Positions 28,633 through 37,402 of a stretch of 64,000 bases of DNA are shown here, one piece after another. The stretch is from PFJX01 sp963713085 (GTDB taxonomy: Bacteria > Pseudomonadota > Gammaproteobacteria > Burkholderiales > Thiobacillaceae), in assembly GCA_963713085.1 (NCBI GenBank), contig CAVQKQ010000019.1, positions 1 to 64,000 on the forward strand, written 5' to 3'. The notes under the pieces are model-generated. The model was given only the letters and a program-made list of their open reading frames with translations, made no database searches and was not told the DNA's origin. A program made the position numbers and the translations under genes. Position 1 is the stretch's first letter, and each line of letters starts with the position of its first letter.

Positions 28633-30479
28633 CCCAACCGGACGAAGACAAGGCCCTGCGCCGGGCGGCCGAGGCGCAGTTGCGCGCAACGAAGCGGGCC
28701 GCACCGGCCGCCGCCGATGTGCCGCGCCTGATGCATGAGCTGCAGGTGCACCAGATAGAACTGGAGATGCAGAACAGCGAGCTGCGCGATGTGCGTGCTG
28801 AACTCGAAACCGCCCTGGCGCTGTATACCAATCTTTATGACTTTGCCCCGGTGGGCTACTTCACTCTCGACCGCGACGGCGTCATCCACCAAATCAATCT
28901 CGCTGCCGCACGTCTGCTTGGCAAGCCGCGCGCAAGTCTGGTCGGTCAGCCTTTCAAGCGGTTTGTCGCCCCCAATGATTTACCCGTTCTGGCCCGGCTG
29001 CTGGAACGTGTTCTCGCGCATAGCGAGCGAGAAAGTTGTGATGTCAAGTTGGTCGGCAATGCGTCCACAGCGGGCGATCGATTTATCCACCTTGAGACCG
29101 AGGCCAAATTCATCGGTGGGTTTGTCCAGGTCGCTGCGCTTGATGTCACCGAACGCAAGGAAGCCGAGGCCACGATTCACCGCCTGGCCTACTACGATAC
29201 CCTGACCAAACTACCCAACCGTCTCCTTCTGCAAGACCGCTTGAAGCAGGTGATTGCCGCCGCGGGGCGCACACATGAGTACGGTGCCATCTTCTTTATC
29301 GACCTGGACAACTTCAAGGCGCTGAACGACACGCACGGCCATGATGTTGGAGATTTGCTATTGGTCGAGGTCGGGCAGCGACTGAGGTCTGTGATACGCG
29401 GCGGCGACACGCTCGGGCGCTTAGGCGGCGACGAATTCGTCGTGCTTATGGAAAACTTGAGTAAAGACCGCAATGAGGCCGCGGTGAAGGCCAGCCAGCT
29501 GGGCGAAAAGCTTCTTGCAGCCATGGAGCAACGCTTCCAGCTCGGTAGCATTGAATACCACAGCAAGCTCAGTATCGGCGTGAGCCTGTTCAATAAGGAT
29601 GACAACGGCAAGGAATTGCTCAAACAGGCCGACCTTGCGCTCTATCAATCCAAGAAGGCCGGACGCAATACCTTGAGTTTTTTTGACCCCACAATGCAGG
29701 CGGCACTGCAGCTTCGCACTGCTCTGGAGTCCGAACTACACCAGGCGATCAGCCATAAGCAGTTGCGTCTTTTCTATCAGGCTCAGGTGGATGCCGCACT
29801 TCACGTGATTGGAGTGGAAGTCTTGCTGCGTTGGCAGCATCCGACACGTGGGTTGGTGCCGCCGGACGCATTTGTTCCGTTGGCAGAAGACTCCGGTCTG
29901 ATTTTGCCGATAGGACTTTGGACATTGGAAACCGCGTGCGCGCAGATTAAATCGTGGGAAAACGAGGCCTGTACCTGTGATTTACAGGTCGCATTGAAAG
30001 TCAGTGCCAGGCAGTTCCGGCATCCCGACTGTGTGGCAAAGGTACAAAGCATTCTGGAAAGCAGTGGCATTAACCCCGCGCGTCTAAAACTCGAACTGAC
30101 GGAAAGGCTGTTGCTGGAAGACATCGAGGGCACCATCGTGAAGATGAACGCCATCAAGCGCATGGGCGTCAAATTTTCCATGGACGATTTCGGTACCGGC
30201 TATTTGTCCTTGTCCAATCTGGCGCAGTTACCGCTGGACCAACTCAAGATAGACAAGTCCTTCGTATGTAAACTGCCGGGAGAAAAAAGAGACGAGACCA
30301 TTGCGCGGGCCATTATTACGATAGGTCGCGGGTTGAACATGGATGTCATCGCAGAGGGCGTTGAGACAGAAGCGCAGCGTGCATTCCTTGAAGCTCATGG
30401 TTGCTGTGCCTACCAGGGCTATTTGTTCAGCCGCCCGCTTCCCAAGGATGAGTTTGAGGCGTTTGTTCGGCAGGGTTGA
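28629..30479 (+). CDS. PAS-GGDEF-EAL protein with an altered EAL site
   Basis: 616 residues, GTG start overlapping the CheB-CheR stop. A coiled segment and PAS domain (about 25-160) are followed by a GGDEF domain with an intact active site (RLGGDEFVVLMEN near 268) and I-site RGGD. The EAL domain keeps EVLLRW, ELTERLL, DDFGTGY, LKID and AEGVET. However, the metal-binding Asn of the NVS motif is Lys here (VALKVSARQFRH). I therefore infer that it makes c-di-GMP but hydrolyses it poorly or not at all. Likely output of the CheB-CheR-PAS sensor. Confidence 0.88.
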   Translation: MTQPDEDKALRRAAEAQLRATKRAAPAAADVPRLMHELQVHQIELEMQNSELRDVRAELETALALYTNLYDFAPVGYFTLDRDGVIHQINLAAARLLGKPRASLVGQPFKRFVAPNDLPVLARLLERVLAHSERESCDVKLVGNASTAGDRFIHLETEAKFIGGFVQVAALDVTERKEAEATIHRLAYYDTLTKLPNRLLLQDRLKQVIAAAGRTHEYGAIFFIDLDNFKALNDTHGHDVGDLLLVEVGQRLRSVIRGGDTLGRLGGDEFVVLMENLSKDRNEAAVKASQLGEKLLAAMEQRFQLGSIEYHSKLSIGVSLFNKDDNGKELLKQADLALYQSKKAGRNTLSFFDPTMQAALQLRTALESELHQAISHKQLRLFYQAQVDAALHVIGVEVLLRWQHPTRGLVPPDAFVPLAEDSGLILPIGLWTLETACAQIKSWENEACTCDLQVALKVSARQFRHPDCVAKVQSILESSGINPARLKLELTERLLLEDIEGTIVKMNAIKRMGVKFSMDDFGTGYLSLSNLAQLPLDQLKIDKSFVCKLPGEKRDETIARAIITIGRGLNMDVIAEGVETEAQRAFLEAHGCCAYQGYLFSRPLPKDEFEAFVRQG

Positions 30480-31034
30480 TACGAATTTGTGCCGGGTTGG
30501 CGTCAAGCATTTGGCAAAAGCATGCCATGCCACCACGCGCCCGGCCGATATGCCGGTTTTGCTTGCACCTGCCTTTCATTGCGAATGCCAGCAATGGACT
30601 CGGTAGCTGAGCTTCTCGGCGCCCAAGCTGGATGGCTGTTGATGACCCTGCCCGGCCCGCCCGGGAGACTTGTCCCGAAGATCTGGAAGTTTCAGAACTT
30701 ACGTTTTCGGCCATCGACTATCACAGAGCGGTGAGCGGCCGAAATGGCCGATCAAGAGCCATCGGCTCGCTTATTCTGAAGGTCGGCAACGAGCTGAAGA
30801 TCCGTCACTCATCGGCGTGGTTTTTTGGTGGTCCCGGCGGCGGTACTTGGTCGACGGCGAGTATCCTTCGCTCACGTCCCCTGCGTCATGCCGGTGCCGG
30901 AACGTTTGATAATCTGTTGGCGGAATTCCACCGGGTAGGGTGGCCTTGATTTTGGCGTGCGGACTCCCCGGTTCATGAGCTTCCGGTGTCCACGAAAAGG
31001 CGGCAACATCAATTCCAGTTGAATCGAACAAGCC
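30480..31034 (+). other. intergenic with an insertion-sequence relic
   Basis: No intact gene. The right part holds the IS3-type orfA remnant on the minus strand (30872-30976). The left part has no features I can name. Confidence 0.4.
30872..30976 (-). pseudogene. IS3-family orfA relic
   Basis: The minus strand from ATG 30976 reads MNRGVRTPKSRPPYPVEFRQ then QII, the hallmark start of IS3-family OrfA proteins. The similarity fades at once and a stop follows. Neither orfB nor inverted repeats are visible. A short relic of an old insertion. Confidence 0.5.
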
Positions 31035-32351
31035 ATGACTAACGCACAATGGTTTTTACTCGTGGGTGCCCTGTTGCTCGCCAGGGGCTTGGCTCCCTCG
31101 CTGCTCCAGCGCATGCCGGTCACCCCAGCCATTATCTATCTGGCGGTGGGGCTGCTGGTCGGGCCTACGGTACTCAATTTCTTTCACTTCAATCCGCTCA
31201 AGGAATCGGCGCTGCTGGAAGTGCTGACCGAAGTGGCCGTGCTGATTTCGTTGTTTTCCGCCGGCATCAAAATGCCTGTGCCGGTAAGCCTCGCCCGCTG
31301 GCGCACACCGATTCTGTTGGCAACGGTTTCCATGACGGTCAGTGTCGGGATGGTCGCCGCCTTCGCTTATTACCTGCTGGGTCTGCCAGTGGGCGCGGGC
31401 GTCTTGCTGGGCGCGATTTTGGCGCCCACCGATCCGGTGCTGGCGACCGATGTCCAGATCCGCCATCCTGGTGATCGCGACCAGCTCCGCTTCACCCTGA
31501 CCTGCGAAGCGGGCATGAATGACGGCAGCGCTTTTCCATTCGTGATGCTGGGGATGGGATTGCTCGGACTGCACGAGATCGGCGAATTCGGCCTGCGCTG
31601 GGTACTGGTCGATGTGCTGTGGGCCACGCTGGCGGGGATCGCCATCGGGGTCATTGCTGGCGCCGCACTGGGCCGTTTTGGATGGAAGCTGCGTAGCGAG
31701 ACACCCGGACACACGCTCATGGACGACTTCCTCGGACTCGGCCTGATCGGTGTGGTGTACGGCTTGAGTGTGCTGGTTGGTGCGTGGGGATTTCTGGCAG
31801 TTTTTTTCGCGGCCGTCGCGTTGCGCCAGACCGAGCTCAAACTCGCCGGTGCCGGTCAGGATTCCCCGAATCGGACGCAATCCGACAGAATCGAACCGGA
31901 AACTGCCAAAGCAAGCCCGGATGACGAGCTACCGCCGACAGTCAGCGGCGGATCCCTGGTATTCAAGGAACATCTGGAGAGGCTCTCGGAAGTGTTGCTC
32001 GTCCTGCTCATCGGCGGCACGCTGTTTATCGATTCCTGGAGCTGGCGGGCGGTGGGACTGGCGCTGTTTTTATTCATGGTGGCGCGCCCGGTCAGTGTCC
32101 TCGCCAGCCTGTCGGGTACCCGCACTTCATGGCCGATACGCGGCATGGTGGGCTGGTTCGGGGTACGCGGCATCGGTTCGCTGTATTACCTGATGTATGC
32201 CATCCAGCACGGTCTTCCCGAAGACCTGGCCTTGGAGCTGATCCAGCTGACGCTCGTTGCCGTCTCGCTTTCCATTCTCGTACACGGAACCAGCGTCAAG
32301 CCGCTGATGAACCTCTTCTGGCGACACCGCAAACGCCTGCCTGCGTCATAA
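31035..32351 (+). CDS. CPA1-type Na+/H+ (cation/proton) antiporter
   Basis: 438 residues with about twelve membrane segments. Conserved motifs are LGAILAPTDPVLATDVQ (the Thr-Asp helix break) and CEAGMNDGSAFPF (Asn-Asp), both typical of the CPA1 transport site. A hydrophilic loop of about 45 residues (270-315) separates the last helices. It exchanges cytosolic cations for protons at the inner membrane. It converges with the APE deacetylase gene and ends 36 bases from it. Confidence 0.85.
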   Translation: MTNAQWFLLVGALLLARGLAPSLLQRMPVTPAIIYLAVGLLVGPTVLNFFHFNPLKESALLEVLTEVAVLISLFSAGIKMPVPVSLARWRTPILLATVSMTVSVGMVAAFAYYLLGLPVGAGVLLGAILAPTDPVLATDVQIRHPGDRDQLRFTLTCEAGMNDGSAFPFVMLGMGLLGLHEIGEFGLRWVLVDVLWATLAGIAIGVIAGAALGRFGWKLRSETPGHTLMDDFLGLGLIGVVYGLSVLVGAWGFLAVFFAAVALRQTELKLAGAGQDSPNRTQSDRIEPETAKASPDDELPPTVSGGSLVFKEHLERLSEVLLVLLIGGTLFIDSWSWRAVGLALFLFMVARPVSVLASLSGTRTSWPIRGMVGWFGVRGIGSLYYLMYAIQHGLPEDLALELIQLTLVAVSLSILVHGTSVKPLMNLFWRHRKRLPAS

Positions 32352-32387
32352 GCGACCGGCGTTCACGCAGGCTTGCGGGGCGGAGGT

Positions 32388-33221
32388 TCAGGGTGCCGAA
32401 CCGGCCAGTGCGGTACGCAATGTAATGGATTGGAGACCGGAGAAGGTGGCCACTTCCAGCAGGCGGGGCAGTACGGCCAGTATTACAGGCTGACCGGTCG
32501 CGGTTCGCGCGGCGTGACCGTCGTGCACTAGCAGAATGTCGCCGGCTGCGAGGCCGTGGATCAGGCGCCGGGCCACGTCGTCAGCATCCCGGTTGCGGGT
32601 GTCGAAGCCGCGCCGGGTCCAGCTCGCCAGATGCAGGCCATGCCGGGCCAGGACAGGTTCCAGGAAGGGGTTGCGCAGGCCGGCGGTGGGCCGGAAGAAA
32701 CACGGCTGCTGGCCGGTGATGGCGGCCAGGCTGTCCTGGCCGGACTCGACCTCGCGGGCCATGCGGCGCGGCCCGAAGGTGGCGAAATGGTGGTAATGGT
32801 GCTGGCTGTGGTTTTCCACGGCATGGCCGCGCCGGACGATCTCGCGGCACAGCTCGGGATGGCGTTGTGCCTGCGCCCCGATGCAGAAGAAGCTGGCGCG
32901 GGCGGCAAAGCTGTCGAGCAGGTCGAGCACCTGCGGCGTCACCTCCGGGTCGGGACCGTCGTCGATGGTGATGGCGATGTGCCCCGGCGCGGCGGCGGCC
33001 GGAAGTCGCACCCAGTTGGGGCCGAGACTCCGGCTGCGCGGCCAGAGGCCGGCGGCGCCGAGGATCAGGTGATTGGCGGCCAGCGCGCCCAGCCCCCAGG
33101 GCCACAGCCCCGGTTGCAGCGCAAGCAGTCCCAGGCTGCCGGCATGGAGGGTGAAGGTGGCCTGCAACAGCGGCGTGGGCCGCCACGGGCGGCGGGCATG
33201 GGGTGGCGGCAGGGCCGTCAT
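32388..33221 (-). CDS. polysaccharide deacetylase family protein, end of the APE operon
   Basis: 277 residues from ATG 33221, in an ATGA overlap with the exporter gene. The N-terminal 55 residues hold two hydrophobic segments (membrane anchor). The NodB fold follows: metal motif IAITIDDGPDP, His motif ENHSQHHYHH, RPTAGLRNP, and the C-terminal DILLVHDGHA. It would remove acyl groups from a sugar or related polymer outside the membrane. Such a gene is not a standard APE component, so its part in pigment attachment is inference from tight coupling. Confidence 0.82.
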   Translation of the reverse strand: MTALPPPHARRPWRPTPLLQATFTLHAGSLGLLALQPGLWPWGLGALAANHLILGAAGLWPRSRSLGPNWVRLPAAAAPGHIAITIDDGPDPEVTPQVLDLLDSFAARASFFCIGAQAQRHPELCREIVRRGHAVENHSQHHYHHFATFGPRRMAREVESGQDSLAAITGQQPCFFRPTAGLRNPFLEPVLARHGLHLASWTRRGFDTRNRDADDVARRLIHGLAAGDILLVHDGHAARTATGQPVILAVLPRLLEVATFSGLQSITLRTALAGSAP

Positions 33222-35581
33222 GGCCGCCGCGCCAGGATGGCGGAGAAGACCAGGGCGAGGATGGCACCCGGACCGACCGTGGCGCCGATGGCATTGAGCA
33301 CCGGCACGCTGGAGAAGGCGAGGATGCCGAACCCGACCACCGTGGTGCTGGTGGCCAGCAGCAGGGAGGCCAGGGTACGCGGCGAGATGCCTCCTTCGGC
33401 GGCGCCCCGGTCGAAGAACAGGGCATAGTTGGAACCGACCGCCACCACCAGCAGCATGCCCACCAGGTGCAGCAGGGTGAGTTGCCGCCCGGCCAGGACC
33501 GAGCCGGCGATGACCACGGCAACGGCGACGACCAACGGGGCGAGGATGCGGAACACCCGGACCGGAGAGCGGGTGGTGATGAACAGCAGGCAGACGATGG
33601 CGGCCAGGCCCGCGAGCGAGAGCAGGATGGCCTCGCGCAGATAACCCTGGTAAAGGCGGTCGGCCTCGCCCTTGATGTCGATGAAATGAGCGCCAGTCAG
33701 GCCAGATCCGGCGAGGGCGGTACGCACCCGCGCCGAGTCGAGGACGCTTCCGGCGCTGGCGCGCAGCGGCAGCAGGGCGGTCCAGCCACCCGCCGACGGC
33801 AGCAGCAGGGCGTCCACCCCTTCCGCCAGGGAGGTGCCCTCGAGATCCTGCCGGGTCAGCTGCCGCTGGTTGCGGGCCTTGGCCACGTCGGCAAAGAATG
33901 GCTCGAGACGATCCGGACGCAGGGGCAGGTCGGCCATGGCGGCCTGGGTGCGCCGGCGCAGCTCGGCGTCGGGCGGCAGGCTCGCCTGGCGTTGGCGCTG
34001 GCTCGCCTGGCTGGGAAGATAAAAGGCGGGGCTGTCGAAGCCGTCGATCACGCCAGCCTCGACCAGCGGCTGGAGCGCCGCTGCCGCCTGTTCGCTGGCG
34101 GCGAGGGCCGCCTCCTGGCTGGTTGCGGTCACCACCACCAGGTAGCGCACATCCGGGGCGCCCAGGTCGGCGCGCATGCTCGCGTCGAGGGCCTGGTCGG
34201 CGGCGGATACCGGGCTCAGGGCCGCCAGTTCCCGGTTCCACATGCTGTCGCGCTGAATCACCAGGACGGCGCAGGCGGCGACGAACAGGACCAGCAGCGG
34301 CCAGCGCAGCCGGCTAGCCTGCGCCACCCGGGCCTGAAGTCTGCGGCCCAGGGCGCTGACGTCGCGCAGGCGCAGCTGGGCGGGCAATAGATGCGGCAGC
34401 ACGAAACGGGTGGTCAGGGCGGCGGTGACCACGCCGGCGATGGCATAGAGGCCCAGTTGGGCCAGGCCGGGAAACCCGGAAAACAGCAGCGAGGCAAAGC
34501 CGAACATCGAGGTGAGCACGCCGATCCGGATCGTTGGCCAGGAGGTGGCAACCCACGTGGCAATCCATTGGCCCCGCGGCTCGCCGGCCCCGTCCTGGTC
34601 CGGCTCGGACTGCATCATCAGGTAGATGGAATAATCGATCGCCTCGCCCATCAGGGCGGTGCCGAAGCCGAGGGTGACGCCATGGATGACGCCGAAGCCC
34701 AGGCTGACCGCCGCCACCCCGGCCAGGGCGCCGGACAGCACGGGCAGCAGGCCGAGCAGCAGGGCGGTGGGCGAACGGTAGACCAGCAGCAGCAGGGCGA
34801 TGATGGTCAGGGCACCGACGCCGGACAGGGCGGCCACTTCGCCCTTGATGGTGGCGCGGGCCGCCACGGAAAAGGGGCCGGGGCCGGTCAGGACGAGTTG
34901 CAGCCCGGGCCCTGCGACCGCCCGGAAGGCCGCGCGGATCGCCGCGACCGCCTGCTCCTGGCCATCCGTATCGGCGCCGTCGGCGCGGGTGCGGGCCAGG
35001 AGCAGGGTGCGCCGGCCGTCGTGGGAGACCCAGACGCCGTCGGCCATTTGCGGACGAGGGTGGTTGGCCAGGGCATCGAGCAGTTGCATGAACTCGCCGG
35101 TGGGGTCGCGCGGCAACAGGGCCTTGCTGAACATCCCGGCCGAGCTGGCCAGCAGGTCGATGCTGTCCGCCACGCCGGCATGCAGGCCCGCTACCGTGAA
35201 GCGCTCGGTCGTCACCGCCGGGCTGAGCAGATAGCGGTTGTCCAGCAAGACCTGGCGGTCGCGATCCAGTTCCAGGGTCTCGCCGTTGGCGATGTGGAGG
35301 AAAAGGGAGTCGCTGCGCAGGCGGGCAGCCAGATCGTGGGAGGCACGGGCGCGCCCGGCCTGGTCGCCGCCTTCGATGCCGATCAGGATCAGGCGCGAGG
35401 CGATGCCGGATTTCAGCTGGTCGACCAGCAGTTGCTGTTCCGGGCTGGGGCTGCGCGGCAGGAAGGCGGACAGGTCGGCCGTGAAGCTGGCCCGGCTCAC
35501 CAGCCCTATGCAGGCAAGCAGAAATGCCAGCCAGAGGGCGATTGCGATGCTTGCACGTCGACTCACGCCGCGCCGGCTCAT
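33218..35581 (-). CDS. MMPL/RND-type exporter of the APE cluster
   Basis: 787 residues with two repeats of a periplasmic domain followed by six helices (LTIIALLLLVYRSPTALLLG, AIVCLLFITTRSPVRVFRIL, LLVVAVGSNYALFFDRG). The Asp/Tyr-containing helix blocks match the MMPL family. Known role in APE clusters: moving the lipid-linked polyene from the inner membrane toward the outer membrane. It starts in an ATGA overlap with the LolA-like gene, which likely takes over the product. Confidence 0.88.
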   Translation of the reverse strand: MSRRGVSRRASIAIALWLAFLLACIGLVSRASFTADLSAFLPRSPSPEQQLLVDQLKSGIASRLILIGIEGGDQAGRARASHDLAARLRSDSLFLHIANGETLELDRDRQVLLDNRYLLSPAVTTERFTVAGLHAGVADSIDLLASSAGMFSKALLPRDPTGEFMQLLDALANHPRPQMADGVWVSHDGRRTLLLARTRADGADTDGQEQAVAAIRAAFRAVAGPGLQLVLTGPGPFSVAARATIKGEVAALSGVGALTIIALLLLVYRSPTALLLGLLPVLSGALAGVAAVSLGFGVIHGVTLGFGTALMGEAIDYSIYLMMQSEPDQDGAGEPRGQWIATWVATSWPTIRIGVLTSMFGFASLLFSGFPGLAQLGLYAIAGVVTAALTTRFVLPHLLPAQLRLRDVSALGRRLQARVAQASRLRWPLLVLFVAACAVLVIQRDSMWNRELAALSPVSAADQALDASMRADLGAPDVRYLVVVTATSQEAALAASEQAAAALQPLVEAGVIDGFDSPAFYLPSQASQRQRQASLPPDAELRRRTQAAMADLPLRPDRLEPFFADVAKARNQRQLTRQDLEGTSLAEGVDALLLPSAGGWTALLPLRASAGSVLDSARVRTALAGSGLTGAHFIDIKGEADRLYQGYLREAILLSLAGLAAIVCLLFITTRSPVRVFRILAPLVVAVAVVIAGSVLAGRQLTLLHLVGMLLVVAVGSNYALFFDRGAAEGGISPRTLASLLLATSTTVVGFGILAFSSVPVLNAIGATVGPGAILALVFSAILARRP

Positions 35582-36156
35582 GGCGAGGCGGTCTTCCGGA
35601 TGCTCATCACCGAGCGGTCGCCATCGGCCTGCAGTATCTCCACCGTGCGCACCTCATCCTGGCTACCTTCCATGCGGATGCGGGCGATCACCTTGCCCAC
35701 CCTGGCGTCGAGCGGGATCAGTACCAGGGTCCAGCGCTCGCTGCTGCCCCGCAGGTCCAGGTAATAGACCCGCTCCAGCGCCTTGCGGTCGCCGGCCAGG
35801 GTGGCGCGTATGCTCTCGATCATGCCCGCCACCTCCGGATGGTCCTTGAGCTGCAGGATGTGTTTCTGCCGTCGCCGCTCAATGGTCAGCACGTCGCCGT
35901 CCAGCACCAGGGTCTCGACCTTGGGCTTGAGGGTACGTTTCTCCAGGTGGGCGGGCGGGATGAACAGCAGTTCGCCCGACGACTCGACCGGCTGGTCCAG
36001 GATGGCAAGGTATTTCTTTTCGGTGAAGGTGGCCGCACCGTGCCTGTTGCCGGCCAGCGCGGCCATCAGATGGCCGACGCTGAGTTGGGCGGCCTGGGCG
36101 GACAGGGTGAATCCAAGGGCCACCACGCCGAGCAGAAGCCGAACGGATCGGGTCAT
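35578..36156 (-). CDS. LolA-like periplasmic carrier of the APE cluster
   Basis: 192 residues with a signal peptide (SVRLLLGVVALGFTLSAQA-A). The mature part has the LolA-type beta-sheet pattern (GAATFTEKKYLAILDQPVES, GELLFIPPAHLEKRTLKPKV). Carriers of this family pass lipidated cargo through the periplasm; next to an MMPL exporter the cargo is probably the aryl polyene lipid. ATGA overlaps on both sides. Confidence 0.82.
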   Translation of the reverse strand: MTRSVRLLLGVVALGFTLSAQAAQLSVGHLMAALAGNRHGAATFTEKKYLAILDQPVESSGELLFIPPAHLEKRTLKPKVETLVLDGDVLTIERRRQKHILQLKDHPEVAGMIESIRATLAGDRKALERVYYLDLRGSSERWTLVLIPLDARVGKVIARIRMEGSQDEVRTVEILQADGDRSVMSIRKTASP

Positions 36157-37076
36157 GATGTCTCCGCCGGCGGTTGCCAGAAATCGAAGAAGTTGAACCA
36201 GTTGTAGGGCGCGGCGCGACAGTACCGCTCCAGGCAGCCGGCATAGGCGTTGACCGCCTCATGGACGGCGGCGCTCCGCTCCTTGCGCTCGATGCCGGTG
36301 AAATCGGCCACGCGTTCGAAATGGATGGCGTAGCGGTTGCCGCCCAGATAGAGACCGATGATGAACAGTACCGGCCGCTTGAGCACAGCCGCCAGACGCA
36401 GGGGGCCGACCGGGAATGCGGCGGTCTGGCCCAGGAACGACACCGGCTGGGTGGGATCCCGGGCCAGGGTGCGGTCGCCCATCATGCCCACCACCACGCC
36501 CTCGTCCAGCCGGGCCTGCACCTGGAGCATGGAATCGAACCGGCCCAGCGGAATGACGTCCAGCATGGCGGACGGGTTGATGGCGGCCAGGGCGGCGTTG
36601 ATCTTGTGGGCATTCTCCACGTACATGGCCATGGCCACCTTAAGGTCGGGCTGGCGCCGGCCGAGGGCGCGTATCACCTCGAAGCTGCCCAGGTGGGCGC
36701 CTATCAGGAAGGCACCCTGTCCGGCGGCCATCACCTCCTTGACGACGTCCTCCCCTTCCACCTGGATATCGAACAGGTCGAAGCGGTCGTTGAGCAGATA
36801 GACCCGGTCATGGATGCAGGAGGCGAAACAGTGAACGTGCCGGAACACCTCTACCAGCCGCGGCGGCCGTCCCAGTGCGCGCTGCAGGTAGGCGCGCGAG
36901 GCCTTGCGGGCGGCCGGCGCGAACAACAGGAAATAGAGACTGATGCCGAGCAATATGACCCGGGACACAGGCCGTCCCAGTGCCAGGGACAGCCAGGTCA
37001 TCACGCGCAGCAGGGCCTGGCTGCCGCGTTCCGGTTGTTTTCTCCATTCGGCCTTGCCGGTATCGGCAGGGCTCAC
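36153..37076 (-). CDS. lysophospholipid/lipid-A-type acyltransferase of the APE cluster
   Basis: 307 residues with an N-terminal hydrophobic anchor (RVILLGISLYFLLFAPA) and the HxxxxE catalytic motif in LIGAHLGSFEVIRALG. This is the LpxL/HtrB-like acyltransferase fold. In APE clusters such an enzyme transfers the polyene acyl chain onto a glycolipid or phospholipid. ATGA overlaps with both neighbours. Confidence 0.85.
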   Translation of the reverse strand: MSPADTGKAEWRKQPERGSQALLRVMTWLSLALGRPVSRVILLGISLYFLLFAPAARKASRAYLQRALGRPPRLVEVFRHVHCFASCIHDRVYLLNDRFDLFDIQVEGEDVVKEVMAAGQGAFLIGAHLGSFEVIRALGRRQPDLKVAMAMYVENAHKINAALAAINPSAMLDVIPLGRFDSMLQVQARLDEGVVVGMMGDRTLARDPTQPVSFLGQTAAFPVGPLRLAAVLKRPVLFIIGLYLGGNRYAIHFERVADFTGIERKERSAAVHEAVNAYAGCLERYCRAAPYNWFNFFDFWQPPAETS

Positions 37077-37402
37077 GATGCCGCCTCGGGTACAGCGAAG
37101 GCAAAGATGCCGCTGGCGACCACCCGCGCATGGACAGGATCGGCAGCCACTACTTCGAACCGGAACACGCCGTTCGCCGTGGCGGCATAGTCCAGACGCA
37201 GTGCCTCGCCCGGACTGACCGGATTGAGAAACTTGGCCGACCGGATCTGGCCACCGGTGGCCGTCAGGCCTTGCCGAGCGGCCAGGGCATGCAAGGCCTC
37301 GTCCAGCAGCACCACGCCGGGCAGGATGGGATGGCCGGGGAAATGGCCGGCATAGGCCGGGTGGTCGGCCGCGACGGGCAAGGGCAGGGACTGGTCGGTC
37401 AT
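37073..37402 (-). CDS. ApeI-like thioester dehydratase
   Basis: 109 residues, one hotdog fold. The block HPAYAGHFPGHPILPGVVLL is the FabA/FabZ-like catalytic region. Family knowledge: it works with the ApeP-type dehydratase (here 21493-21942) as a mixed complex. The two partners lie in separate halves of the locus here. ATGA overlaps on both sides. Confidence 0.82.
   Translation of the reverse strand: MTDQSLPLPVAADHPAYAGHFPGHPILPGVVLLDEALHALAARQGLTATGGQIRSAKFLNPVSPGEALRLDYAATANGVFRFEVVAADPVHARVVASGIFAFAVPEAAS

Noticed and set aside
30520..30880. Possible further transposase sequence left of the IS3 orfA relic
   Set aside because: Translations on both strands do not match orfB or other transposase motifs.
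32388..34241. 617-residue open frame covering the deacetylase and part of the exporter
   Set aside because: Only its last 277 residues are the deacetylase; the rest is the exporter gene read in another frame, and the ATGA overlap at 33218-33221 marks the real start.
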